Shown piece by piece: positions 1-7,497 of a stretch of DNA of 38,122 bases. Each line of letters begins with the position of its first letter. Position 1 is the first letter of the stretch. A model generated the notes under the pieces. It was not told the DNA's origin. It ran no database searches and saw only the letters and a program-made list of their open reading frames with translations. Origin of the DNA: Solobacterium sp. (GTDB taxonomy: Bacteria > Bacillota_I > Bacilli_A > Erysipelotrichales > Erysipelotrichaceae). A program made the translations under genes and the position numbers. Location of the stretch: positions 1 through 38,122 of the forward strand of contig JAFYHC010000110.1 of the NCBI GenBank assembly GCA_017539385.1, given 5' to 3'.

Positions 1-207
1 GCAATCGTCGGCGCCGTGCTCTTCGCCGCGGCACATTATGCTGCTGGCGCTGCTGGGATTGTTGCATGGGATCTAGGCGGTATCTTTATCGATGCGATCC
101 TTTTTGCGATTCTGTATCGTAATACCGGCAACTGCCTGATCAGTTTTATTCCGCATTTTGTCAGCAACATGCTTGGCTTTTTCCTGGTACCGGTCATTTT
201 TGCCTGA
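1..207 (+). CDS. CPBP-family membrane protease, C-terminal fragment
   Basis: The reading frame is open from the first base of the window and stops at TGA 205-207, so only the last 68 residues are present and the start lies outside. The fragment is hydrophobic and carries FAAAHY near residue 8 and HFVSN near residue 49. These match the late conserved motifs of the CPBP (CAAX protease and bacteriocin-processing, Abi) family, where such His and Asn residues belong to the intramembrane metal site. Family members are multi-pass glutamic-type or metal-dependent membrane proteases. Their roles range from prenyl-protein processing to bacteriocin self-immunity. The substrate cannot be inferred here. 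The family call is fairly secure; everything about the upstream part is unknown. Confidence 0.65.
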   Translation, partial: AIVGAVLFAAAHYAAGAAGIVAWDLGGIFIDAILFAILYRNTGNCLISFIPHFVSNMLGFFLVPVIFA

Positions 208-379
208 ATCGTTGCACAGAGGCGTCCCGAGCGGTCGCGCAGCGATTTGGATCGGCCTGATTGCAGGAAGGGGACGACGATATCATTGCGAACGAAATGC
301 GGTATTGCATTTGAATGGAGATCCGATCCCACTGCCAACATCAGCAGCGAGCATCGGATTTTGCCCCACAAAAACCAAG

Positions 380-422
380 ATATAAAACCGGCGTGACCGC
401 TGCGGTCATGCCGGTTTTATAT
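380..422. terminator. Long inverted repeat, probable terminator
   Basis: A 21-base arm (380-400) pairs with 402-422 with one internal mismatch. The stem is AT-rich at its base (ATATAAAACCGGC) and ends in TTTTATAT. It lies 173 bases after the CPBP stop and also forms the distal end of the truncated transposase frame. It could terminate on either strand. Confidence 0.6.
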
Positions 423-552
423 CCTTTTGAGCCGGTGATTGCCGCCTCAAAACAGCTTCTTTACGGAGTGCGCCCCAACAGGCTTCCTCGTTGTTAGCGT
501 ACTTCTCTGTGAAGTCGATCAATGAATCTTTCTTTGGTTTCCGTTTTGTCAT
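406..552 (-). pseudogene. IS1595-like transposase N-terminal remnant
   Basis: A 48-codon minus-strand frame starts at ATG 550-552 with a GAGG ribosome binding site about ten bases upstream. It begins MTKRKPKKDSLIDF, followed by TEKYANNEEACWGALRK. This resembles the N-terminus of IS1595-family transposases, which carry an acidic EEACxxxL segment just before a zinc ribbon (RWPxGFxCPxCG). Here the frame loses that pattern after about residue 31 and runs into the inverted repeat at 380-422, where it stops. The zinc ribbon and DDE catalytic core are absent. The likely history is insertion followed by deletion of most of the element. The family call is from memory of the motif and is moderate; the truncation is clear. 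Confidence 0.4.
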
Positions 553-800
553 CGAACTATCCTCGCTTTCTACGGTTATAGTAGATGACTCGGAACCAAT
601 TCACTGTACCTATTCAGGTACAATGCGTCATATGGTCTATTAGATAAAGTTACAGGTCAGGTCAAAAGTCCAAATTCGATGAAGTGCAAAAACAAGGTAC
701 TTTCCGAAATCAAGTGATTGACGTTTTAGAAGTGTCAAAATGATATTCCCAAAAACCAAACAAAGTTTGCATAACTTTGATTCGCCCGTGATTCCACTAA

Positions 801-838
801 TGATAAAAGGCGTTCTTCCTTTATCCGGAATTACGCCT
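801..838 (-). terminator. Weak terminator of the DUF1508 gene
   Basis: AGGCGT (808-813) pairs with ACGCCT (833-838), with an inner TTCC/GGAA pairing. Read on the minus strand the stem is followed by TTTTATCA. It lies about 60 bases after the stop of the minus-strand gene at 897. Confidence 0.45.
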
Positions 839-896
839 CTGCATGATGTTTACTTCAATTATGTAATGATTATCCGTAGGGGAAGAAAGTGATCGG

Positions 897-1280
897 TTAT
901 TCTTCAAGCTGTTTGATCGTTGCATCTGGGGCATTCTTTACGACAGAAGCAATGCCGTTTTTGCAGGTCTTTAAGGACTTATAGCCTTCGCTGACACCAA
1001 TGATCTGGCCGTTCTTTGCTTTTAAGCGGAAACGGCTTTCACCGGCTTTGTCCAGATAGATTTCAAACTTGGGGCACTTTTCCTTTACGAAGCCTTCGAC
1101 GGTCTGGTCTTCGATTGCTGCTGTAGGTGCGTTCTTTACAACAGAAGCAATGCCGTTCGTACAGGACTTCAGGCTCTTGTACGTCTGAGATGAGAGAATC
1201 GTTTCGCCGTTGGAGGCTTTGAGATCAAATTTCACGCCTCCATTTTTTGTGGTTTTTACCACAAATTTTCCTGCTGCCAT
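897..1280 (-). CDS. YegP-type tandem DUF1508 protein
   Basis: This 127-residue protein consists of two homologous units, about residues 4-50 and 68-118. Each has the pattern of a lysine-rich strand, an xxNGxxI turn, YKSLKxCxNGIASV and then KNAPxA. This is the YegP (DUF1508) fold, a small beta-alpha domain usually present as a tandem pair. Family members are small cytoplasmic proteins with no established biochemical role. There is no signal peptide or membrane segment. The start is fixed by GGAGA at 1291-1295, ten bases upstream of the ATG. The gene is monocistronic, with a hairpin downstream at 801-838. The repeat identity YKSLK and NGIASVVKNAP in both halves is unusually high and suggests recent internal duplication or strong constraint. 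The family assignment is confident. Confidence 0.88.
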   Translation of the reverse strand: MAAGKFVVKTTKNGGVKFDLKASNGETILSSQTYKSLKSCTNGIASVVKNAPTAAIEDQTVEGFVKEKCPKFEIYLDKAGESRFRLKAKNGQIIGVSEGYKSLKTCKNGIASVVKNAPDATIKQLEE

Positions 1281-1416
1281 AATTATAATGTCTCCTTTTA
1301 CTTCTTATGATTTTAAGATAGCACTTTAAACCGCTGAAGTGTAGTATCAATTGCCCATGCAGGAATGAGAAATGCGTTTTTTGTCGGAATTTCGGGTGAT
1401 TTTGCCATTAAGACTA

Positions 1417-1443
1417 TAAAAAATGCGGGCGATCATGCCCGCA
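1417..1443 (-). terminator. Rho-independent terminator
   Basis: TGCGGGC (1424-1430) and GCCCGCA (1437-1443) form a 7-bp GC stem with a 6-base loop. On the minus strand it is followed by six Ts (complement of 1418-1423). It lies just after the stop of the gene at 1455. Confidence 0.88.
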
Positions 1444-1454
1444 GGTTATGTGTA

Positions 1455-2303
1455 TTACCAGTCCGAATCCCAGTCGGTATCGGAAGTATCCCAGTCACTC
1501 CAGTCATAGTCATAATCATCACTGGAATCCCAGTAATCATCCCAGTCATCCGACCAGTCGGAATCATAGGTGTCATCGTAATCGTAGGAGTCATTGTCAT
1601 CGTAGTAGGTGTCTTTGTAGTACTCACTGTCGCTGAATTCATAGAAAGAGGTATCATCAGCGGTACTGGGGACATGACTGCCGTCATAGCCCCAGGAACT
1701 CCAGGTGTTGTAGTCAAAGTCATCGTATTCATGCCATGCGCCGTCGTTCCAGCCGTACCAGTCGCCGTGATCGTAGTAGTAGATTTCCTGCTGCGGGGTG
1801 GTGTAGTAGCCGGTATGGGGATGGGAAACCGTGGGACGGTTGGTCAGCAGCATAAATCCTGCAAGGATGAAGGGCAAGATCATGAGCGGAAGAAACGTGG
1901 TCAGGCGGTTGCGGGATGAAGCGGGCGCCGGGGTGCTTCTTCTGACCGTGCGGCGCGTCATTTCCTTTTCAAATTCGCTGGCATACTCCGGATCGGAGGC
2001 GAGCTGCTGCTGGTGCTTCCACCAGTCGCGGTCTTTCTGGCGTTTGCGTACTTCTTCTTCGATCTTATCCCAGAAGATCTCGCAGGCTTCTGCTTCGCTT
2101 CTGCCGCGGTAGCGGACTGCTCTTGTTCCGTCGGCTTTGTTTTTGTAGACGATGAAATTACCGTCGATATCCGCATAGATGCCAAAACACTTGGGATCGG
2201 CGCGGTTTTCGCCGGGGAAAAAGCGCATTTTTGCAAGCGGCATGCCGAGGCGTTCTGCCTGTGCCTGGATCTCTTCGATCGTGTAAACCGTATACTTTGA
2301 CAT
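1455..2303 (-). CDS. Membrane protein with Asp/Tyr/Ser/Trp-rich tail
   Basis: I do not recognise this 282-residue protein. Residues 1-115 form a charged N-terminal region, beginning MSKYTVYTIEEI, with alternating strands and a helix rich in Glu, Lys and Arg. One hydrophobic segment lies at about 133-153 and is preceded by Arg residues, which suggests an N-in, C-out single-pass protein. The remainder is low complexity: a Tyr/Gly/Trp-rich part, then repeated Asp-Ser-Trp-Asp and Asp-Tyr-Asp motifs up to the end DTDWDSDW. The tail is strongly acidic and would lie outside the cell. It could bind cations or cell-wall material; that is inference only. An in-frame TGA lies just upstream of the ATG, so the start cannot be earlier. 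No ribosome binding site is visible, and a candidate extended -10 lies seven bases upstream. Confidence 0.75.
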   Translation of the reverse strand: MSKYTVYTIEEIQAQAERLGMPLAKMRFFPGENRADPKCFGIYADIDGNFIVYKNKADGTRAVRYRGRSEAEACEIFWDKIEEEVRKRQKDRDWWKHQQQLASDPEYASEFEKEMTRRTVRRSTPAPASSRNRLTTFLPLMILPFILAGFMLLTNRPTVSHPHTGYYTTPQQEIYYYDHGDWYGWNDGAWHEYDDFDYNTWSSWGYDGSHVPSTADDTSFYEFSDSEYYKDTYYDDNDSYDYDDTYDSDWSDDWDDYWDSSDDYDYDWSDWDTSDTDWDSDW

Positions 2304-2310
2304 ATTTCAT

Positions 2311-2319
2311 ATACTAGCA
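2311..2319 (-). promoter_or_regulatory. Extended -10 close to the start codon
   Basis: On the minus strand TGCTAGTAT reads as TG-n-TAGTAT and is separated from the ATG of the gene at 2303 by only seven bases. If used, transcription would begin at or next to the start codon and the mRNA would be leaderless. No convincing -35 is seen. Confidence 0.35.
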
Positions 2320-2372
2320 CATGCAGGAAAAAACAAACGACAAATGTGACGGAATTGTCGCAGAGGGGCTTT

Positions 2373-2386
2373 GGAAAGCGCTTTCA
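2373..2386 (+). promoter_or_regulatory. CcpA cre-like operator
   Basis: GGAAAGCGCTTTCA differs at only the first base from the palindromic ideal TGAAAGCGCTTTCA for the carbon catabolite protein CcpA. It lies 90 bases before rnfC and overlaps the candidate -35. In Bacillota a site in this position usually gives repression on preferred sugars. Confidence 0.6.
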
Positions 2387-2410
2387 TACATGACATTTAT
2401 CTGGTATTAT
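2383..2410 (+). promoter_or_regulatory. Candidate promoter of the rnf-nrf locus
   Basis: TTCATA (2383-2388), a 16-base spacer and TATTAT (2405-2410) preceded by TGG form a plausible sigma-A promoter with an extended -10. The cre-like palindrome covers its -35 end. Confidence 0.5.
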
Positions 2411-2430
2411 AAACATGAGTGAAAAGTAGA

Positions 2431-2451
2431 TTTTTTTGCTATGCAAAAAAA
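2431..2451 (+). repeat. Perfect inverted repeat in the rnf leader
   Basis: Seven Ts plus GC (2431-2439), a three-base loop TAT, and GC plus seven As (2443-2451) form a perfect 9-bp hairpin in the predicted leader, ending about ten bases before the ribosome binding site at 2461. It is too AT-rich and wrongly ordered to be a standard terminator. Confidence 0.5.
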
Positions 2452-2475
2452 TAGAAATTCGGGAGGACACAGCAC

Positions 2476-3825
2476 TTGAGAGACACGTTTTTAGGAGGAG
2501 TGCATCCACTGGAAAAGAAAGAACTGAGCAGGTCTTTTCCTTTGAAGGCATTCGAAACGAAAGGGGATATGATCTTCCCGCTCTCCATGCACATCGGCAA
2601 ACCAGCCAAAGCAATCGTTAAGAAAAACGATCCGGTACTGGCGGGGCAGGTGATCGCGGAGGCGGATGGATTCGTATCGGCGAACATTATCTGTTCCTGC
2701 TCGGGCAAGGTAAAAGCGGTTGAAAAACGGCGTACACTTGCCGGCACACTGCAGATGTGCATTGTTGTAGAGAATGATGGTCAGTTCACTGAGGCGGCAG
2801 ATTATTCTGTTCGTGAAGAACTGGCATCGCTGAGCAACCAGGAGATCCTGGACCGCATTAAGGCTGCCGGTATCGTCGGACTGGGCGGTGCAGGTTTCCC
2901 GACCCATGTCAAACTGATGCCGAAAGATCCGTCAAAGATTCGCTATATCATTGCGAATGGTGCGGAGTGTGAGCCGTATCTGACATGCAATGACCGCATG
3001 ATGCGCTGCTATGGCAAAGAGATCGTTGAAGGACTTGAGATCATTCTGCGCCTGTTCCCCAGTGCCCATGGTGTGATCGCAATTGAAGATAATAAGCCGG
3101 AAGCGATCGAAGCAATGAAGCGTGCATGCGAAGGGAAAGCCAATATGGAAGTCAAGGTGTTCCCGACCAAGTATCCGCAGGGCGGTGAACGCAGTCTGAT
3201 CCAGGCAATCGCAGAAGTGGATTTCCCCGGGAATATGCTGCCGGCAGATGTCGGATGCATCGTGGATAATGTCGGTACGATCTATGCGATCCAGCAGGCT
3301 GTACTGTACAGACATCCGCTGTTTTCGCATGTGCTGACCGTGACGGGTGAAGCTGTCAACCAGCCGGGCAATTTCTTCGTTCGTGATGGGACGATGATCT
3401 CGGAACTGGTGGAGGCCTGCGGCGGTATCCGCGAAGGCGTTACTTTGAAGAAAGCACTGGCCGGCGGACCGATGATGGGATTTGCCCTGAGTTCTCTGGA
3501 CTGCCCGGTGCAGAAGACGACCAACGGCATTACGCTGCTGGATGAAGACGGCGTAGAACTTGCCGAAAAGCAGGCAACGGGCTGTCTGCATTGCGGACGG
3601 TGCACGACGGTATGTCCGAACGGCTTATTGCCGCAGCTGATGTATGAAGCGGCAGAAGCACATGATTATGACCGCTATGAGAAACGGCTGTACGGCATGG
3701 ACTGCGTGGCGTGCGGATGCTGCACGTATATCTGTCCGGCAAAACGGCCGCTGACGCAGATGTTTAAACAGACGAAGGCGGAGATCCTTGCGATCCGCCG
3801 CATGCAGGCAGGAGGAAGAAAATGA
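2476..3825 (+). CDS. rnfC: Rnf complex subunit C
   Basis: RnfC is the peripheral cytoplasmic subunit of the Rnf complex that exchanges electrons with NAD and carries two [4Fe-4S] clusters. The 449-residue protein opens with the family hallmark FLGGVHPLEKKEL. It has a flavin/NADH-type GLGGAGFPTH loop near residues 135-144 and the NGAECEPYLT motif near 161-170. It ends with two clusters, CxxCxxCxxxCP at Cys370/373/376/380 and at Cys410/413/416/420. The start is TTG at 2476, chosen because GGGAGG at 2461-2466 lies upstream and the family N-terminus begins here; no ATG fits. It is the first gene of the operon, and its stop overlaps the next start as ATGA. The assignment is secure. Confidence 0.96.
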   Translation: MRDTFLGGVHPLEKKELSRSFPLKAFETKGDMIFPLSMHIGKPAKAIVKKNDPVLAGQVIAEADGFVSANIICSCSGKVKAVEKRRTLAGTLQMCIVVENDGQFTEAADYSVREELASLSNQEILDRIKAAGIVGLGGAGFPTHVKLMPKDPSKIRYIIANGAECEPYLTCNDRMMRCYGKEIVEGLEIILRLFPSAHGVIAIEDNKPEAIEAMKRACEGKANMEVKVFPTKYPQGGERSLIQAIAEVDFPGNMLPADVGCIVDNVGTIYAIQQAVLYRHPLFSHVLTVTGEAVNQPGNFFVRDGTMISELVEACGGIREGVTLKKALAGGPMMGFALSSLDCPVQKTTNGITLLDEDGVELAEKQATGCLHCGRCTTVCPNGLLPQLMYEAAEAHDYDRYEKRLYGMDCVACGCCTYICPAKRPLTQMFKQTKAEILAIRRMQAGGRK

Positions 3826-5399
3826 GTCAGGGAATGCTGAATATATCGTCCGGCCCGCATGTACGGGATAAATGGACCACACGCTTTATCATGACTGTTG
3901 TATCCCTGTCACTGCTCCCGACAGCGATCGTGGGTGTGGCAGTCAACGGGATGCATGCATTGTTTGTGCTGCTTGCATCGGTTATTTCGGCAGTTGTATC
4001 GGAATATCTCTTTGATAAGATCGCGCATAAGCCCAATACAGTCAAAGACGGCTCTGCTGTCGTGACCGGTCTGATGCTGGGACTGACGCTTTCACCAAAG
4101 GCTCCGCTCGCACTTCCGATCATTGGTTCGATGTTTGCCATTATTGTTGTCAAATGCCTCTTCGGCGGTATTGGACGCAACTTCATCAACCCGGCACTTG
4201 CCGCAAGATGCTTCCTGCTGATCTCATTCGGACGTCTGATGACGGACTATGCGGTCGATGGTGCTACCGGAGCAACACCGGTTGCTACTCTGCTGGCAGG
4301 AAAAGCGGTCAATGTAACAAGAATGTTCTTTGGTCTTGACGGCGGTGTCATCGGCAGTTCCATCATTGCCATTGCCATCGGCGGATTGATCCTGTGGGCG
4401 ATGGATATCATCCACGGTGAGATCTGGTTCTCGGTACTGTTCGGCTTCTCGGCATTCATCCTGCTGTTTGGCGGACAGGGATTTGATATCAACTTCCTGT
4501 TAGCACATCTGTGCGGCGGCGGTGTCATGCTGGGTGCCTTCTATATGGCAACGGACTATACGACATCACCTGTCAGTAAGAAGGGACAGGCAGTCTACGG
4601 CTTATTGATCGGTATTCTGGGCGGTGTGTTCCGTCTGTTCGGAAGCTCTGCCGACTCCTTCAGCTACTCGATCATTATCGTGAATCTTCTGACACCTCTG
4701 ATCGATATGTACATCATTCCGAAGCCGTATGCATACCGCAAGGAAATGATCGCATTCCGCAATGGCGAACCACGGAAAGAGAAGTCCTTCTCCATTCCGC
4801 GTCCGGTCGTTGCACTGGGTGTTATTGCACTGCTTGCAGGTCTCTCATTGAGCGGTGTATATACAATGACCAAGGATGCAATCGAAGAACAGAGAAAAGC
4901 AGCCAATACAGCATCGTACAAGGCTGTATGTCCGGATGCGGAAAGCTTTACCGTGACGGATGCAGTCAAGAGCAAGCTGGAAGAACTGGGTGAAGAAGTA
5001 TATGGCACTGCATTTGGCCGTGTCTATATCCGTGATGCCGTGATCGGTGTCAATGCGGCAGGTGAAACAGCCGGCTATGTTGTCAGTGTCACCTCTGCAG
5101 AAGGAAATGACGGCAATATCACATTATCGCTTGGTGTTTCACCGGACGGTGAGATCCTCGGCATTTCCTTTACGGAACTGAATGAAACACCGGGCATGGG
5201 CATGCGCTGCGGAGATCCGGAGTTCATTGACCAGTTCATCGGCAAGAATGTTAAGAAACTGACACTGGTCAAGGGCGGCGGTGCCGGTGATGATGGTATC
5301 GATGCCATCTCCGGTGCAACGATTACATCCGATGCCGCAGTTGATGCAGTCAATGCCGGACTGGATTTCTTCTGGAATGTCATGAAGGAGGCTGAGTAA
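3822..5399 (+). CDS. rnfD-rnfG: Fused Rnf subunits D and G
   Basis: One 525-residue frame covers two normally separate Rnf subunits. Residues 1 to about 315 are RnfD, a multi-pass membrane protein with the flavinylation segment DGATGATP, in which Thr152 is the likely FMN attachment site. After a charged linker (about 300-326) a new membrane helix at 328-349 begins RnfG. Its extracytoplasmic FMN-binding domain ends with DAISGATITS, where Thr500 is the expected phosphoester-linked FMN site. Both flavin sites therefore sit on one chain, near the outer face of the membrane. The frame shows no stop or shift at the junction, and the order D then G matches the separate genes in clostridial operons. 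It starts with ATGA overlap to rnfC and is followed by rnfE after three bases. Both family assignments are secure. Confidence 0.95.
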   Translation: MSQGMLNISSGPHVRDKWTTRFIMTVVSLSLLPTAIVGVAVNGMHALFVLLASVISAVVSEYLFDKIAHKPNTVKDGSAVVTGLMLGLTLSPKAPLALPIIGSMFAIIVVKCLFGGIGRNFINPALAARCFLLISFGRLMTDYAVDGATGATPVATLLAGKAVNVTRMFFGLDGGVIGSSIIAIAIGGLILWAMDIIHGEIWFSVLFGFSAFILLFGGQGFDINFLLAHLCGGGVMLGAFYMATDYTTSPVSKKGQAVYGLLIGILGGVFRLFGSSADSFSYSIIIVNLLTPLIDMYIIPKPYAYRKEMIAFRNGEPRKEKSFSIPRPVVALGVIALLAGLSLSGVYTMTKDAIEEQRKAANTASYKAVCPDAESFTVTDAVKSKLEELGEEVYGTAFGRVYIRDAVIGVNAAGETAGYVVSVTSAEGNDGNITLSLGVSPDGEILGISFTELNETPGMGMRCGDPEFIDQFIGKNVKKLTLVKGGGAGDDGIDAISGATITSDAAVDAVNAGLDFFWNVMKEAE

Positions 5400-5402
5400 G
5401 CC

Positions 5403-6089
5403 ATGAATAAGTATGTAGAACGTTTATATAACGGTATTATCCGGGAAAACCCGACACTGATCCTGATGCTCGGCATGTGTCCGACACTGGCAGTATCCAC
5501 CCGTGCCATGAACGGCATCGGTATGGGTCTTTCCACAACAGCTGTTCTGATCCTGTCGAACCTGGTCATCTCGCTTCTTCGCAAGCACATCCCGGATCAG
5601 GTCCGTCTGCCATCCTATATCGTTATCGTGGCATCCATGGTTACGGTAACGGAACTTCTGATCGAGGCATACCTGCCTTCACTGTATGAAGCACTGGGTA
5701 TCTATATTCCTCTGATCGTTGTAAACTGCATCATTCTGGGACGTGCAGAAGCATATGCCAGCAAGAATCCGCCGGTGCTGTCTGTGATGGACGGCCTGGG
5801 AATGGGTATCGGCTTCACCATTGCGCTGACATTAGCAGGTATGGTTCGTGAGCTGCTCGGCAATGGAAGCATCTTCGGTTATTCCATCCTGCCGTCCGGC
5901 GTAGATCCGATCGGAATCTTTGTACAGCCTCCGGGAGCGTTCCTGGTCATTGCTCTGTTCATTGCAATTCTGAATGGATTCCATATCCGCACCAGACAGA
6001 GACATCTGGTTGAATCCACCGGCTGCGATAGAGCATGCGGCGCATGTGCAGCACCGTGTGAAGAAAAGAAAGGAGAGAAGGACGCATGA
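5403..6089 (+). CDS. rnfE: Rnf complex subunit E
   Basis: RnfE is one of two homologous integral membrane subunits (with RnfA) that form the core of the Rnf pump. The 228-residue protein starts MNKYVERLYNGIIRENPTL and has about six hydrophobic helices. It contains the conserved NCIILGRAEAYASKNP segment near residues 105-120, whose Cys helps bind the membrane-embedded iron-sulfur cluster. The C-terminal tail after about residue 195 is short and Cys-rich (CDRACGACAAPC), with four Cys in twelve residues. That is more than the family needs and could bind an extra metal or cluster. AAGGAGG at 5385-5391, inside the end of the preceding gene, serves as ribosome binding site. The stop overlaps rnfA as ATGA. 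Confidence 0.96.
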   Translation: MNKYVERLYNGIIRENPTLILMLGMCPTLAVSTRAMNGIGMGLSTTAVLILSNLVISLLRKHIPDQVRLPSYIVIVASMVTVTELLIEAYLPSLYEALGIYIPLIVVNCIILGRAEAYASKNPPVLSVMDGLGMGIGFTIALTLAGMVRELLGNGSIFGYSILPSGVDPIGIFVQPPGAFLVIALFIAILNGFHIRTRQRHLVESTGCDRACGACAAPCEEKKGEKDA

Positions 6090-6664
6090 CAAACCTGATC
6101 CTGATCATTGTCGGCAGTGCGCTGATCCACAATGTAGTATTGAACCAGTTCCTCGGTATCTGTTCTTTCCTTGGTGTATCGAAGCAGATCAAAGCATCGC
6201 TGAGCCTTGGCGGCGCAGTTATCTTCGTTATTACGATTGCTTCGGCGGTCGCACATCTTCTGTATACGTATCTGTTGGCACCGTATGGCATGGACTATAT
6301 GAAGACGATCGTCTTCATCCTGGTCATTGCCGCACTGGTGCAGATCGTAGAAATGTTCTTAAAGAAGACATCACCGGCGATCTATACCGCACTCGGTATC
6401 TATCTGCCGCTGATCACAACAAACTGTGCAGTTCTCGGTGTTGCCCTGACAAACGTACAGGATGGATACAGCTTCATTGAAAGTGTATTCTCCGGCTTTG
6501 GCACAGGCATCGGCTATACGATCGCAATTGTTCTTCTGGCAAGCATTCGTACAAGGATCCGTGAAGAAGCGATTCCGGAAGCGTTCCGCGGCGCACCGAT
6601 CGTATTGATCGCTGCAGCACTGATGTCGATTGCCTTCATGGGCTTCGCAGATCTGTCTTTCTGA
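6086..6664 (+). CDS. rnfA: Rnf complex subunit A
   Basis: This 192-residue protein is all membrane, with six predicted helices, and is the paralogous partner of RnfE. Hallmarks are NVVLNQFLGICSFLGVS near residues 16-32 and ITTNCAVLGVALTN near 111-124. Each contributes a Cys to the [2Fe-2S] cluster that sits between RnfA and RnfE halfway across the membrane. Length matches the family. A purine-rich AGGAGAGAAGG precedes the ATG, which overlaps the rnfE stop, indicating translational coupling. The assignment is secure from the motifs and the operon position. Confidence 0.96.
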   Translation: MTNLILIIVGSALIHNVVLNQFLGICSFLGVSKQIKASLSLGGAVIFVITIASAVAHLLYTYLLAPYGMDYMKTIVFILVIAALVQIVEMFLKKTSPAIYTALGIYLPLITTNCAVLGVALTNVQDGYSFIESVFSGFGTGIGYTIAIVLLASIRTRIREEAIPEAFRGAPIVLIAAALMSIAFMGFADLSF

Positions 6665-6677
6665 GTGGTGGCTGAGT

Positions 6678-7484
6678 ATGAATATTATCTTAATTACAAC
6701 AACAGCGATCACGGTCATCGGTATCCTGGTAGGTATCGGTCTGGTATATACCGGAAAGAAATTTGAAGTGAAAACAGATCCCCGGGAATCAGCTGTAAGA
6801 GAATGTCTTCCCGGCAATAACTGCGGTGCGTGCGGCTATGCCGGATGCGATGCTGTAGCAGCAGCAATCGTCAAAGGCGAAGCACCGGTCAATGCATGTC
6901 CGGTCGGCGGCGCAGCAGTAACAGAACTGATCGGTGATATCATGGGCGTAAGTGCTGAAGCACAGGAAAAGCGCGTCGCGTTTGTCCGCTGCAAAGGCAA
7001 TTGCGACGTGACACACAACCAGGCAAACTACTTTGGTGTGCATGACTGCCGCAGTGCCGCTCTCAATGGCTTACAGGTAACGGAATGCGACTATGGCTGT
7101 CTGGGATTCGGCTCCTGCGTACAGGCATGTCCGCATTATGCCATCAGCGTGAAAAACGGTGTGGCAGAAGTCAACTGGTATAAGTGTGTCGGCTGCGGAT
7201 TGTGCGTAAAGGCATGTCCGCGCGGATTGATCGAACTGGTTCCGGAAAGCAAGCATGTGGCAGTCCAGTGTTCCAATAAGGACAGAGGACCGCTGGTCAA
7301 GAAAGTATGCCAGGCAGGCTGTATCGGGTGTATGCTTTGTACGAAGCAGTGCGAAGTCGGCGCGATCACAGTGGCTGACAATCTTGCCCATGTGAATTAT
7401 GATGCTTGTGTCCAGTGCGGCAAGTGTGTTGAAAAGTGCCCGGCGAAGGTCATTACACCGCCCCGCACCGGTGCGGCCGCATAA
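6678..7484 (+). CDS. rnfB: Rnf complex subunit B
   Basis: RnfB takes electrons from reduced ferredoxin at the cytoplasmic face. The 268-residue protein starts with one membrane helix (about 2-24). A Cys-rich cluster domain follows (Cys43, 49, 52, 57 and 74, containing CGACGYAGC). A third part has ferredoxin-like cluster motifs near residues 141-151, 170-181, 215-226 and 244-255 (CVQCGKCVEKCP is the last). The long polyferredoxin form is typical of clostridial RnfB. I chose ATG 6678 because it starts the membrane helix directly; a longer frame from 6630 would overlap rnfA and add an atypical extension. The ribosome binding site is weak (GGTGG). The gene closes the rnf set and is followed by nrfA after 13 bases. 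Confidence 0.95.
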   Translation: MNIILITTTAITVIGILVGIGLVYTGKKFEVKTDPRESAVRECLPGNNCGACGYAGCDAVAAAIVKGEAPVNACPVGGAAVTELIGDIMGVSAEAQEKRVAFVRCKGNCDVTHNQANYFGVHDCRSAALNGLQVTECDYGCLGFGSCVQACPHYAISVKNGVAEVNWYKCVGCGLCVKACPRGLIELVPESKHVAVQCSNKDRGPLVKKVCQAGCIGCMLCTKQCEVGAITVADNLAHVNYDACVQCGKCVEKCPAKVITPPRTGAAA

Positions 7485-7497
7485 ACGGAGGTAGCGC

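Larger units (their letters stand above)
208..896. other. Gene-poor gap with IS remnant
   Basis: This stretch holds no intact gene. It contains a long inverted repeat at 380-422, the truncated transposase start on the minus strand at 406-552, a small palindrome (TGTACCT 605-611 and AGGTACA 616-622) and a hairpin at 801-838 placed to terminate the next minus-strand gene. Between about 625 and 800 the sequence is AT-richer than its neighbours and I see no supported feature. It reads as a decayed insertion site. Confidence 0.5.

Noticed and set aside
605..622. Small palindrome TGTACCT/AGGTACA as an IS terminal repeat
   Set aside because: No matching copy is found on the other side of the transposase remnant and no target duplication is visible.
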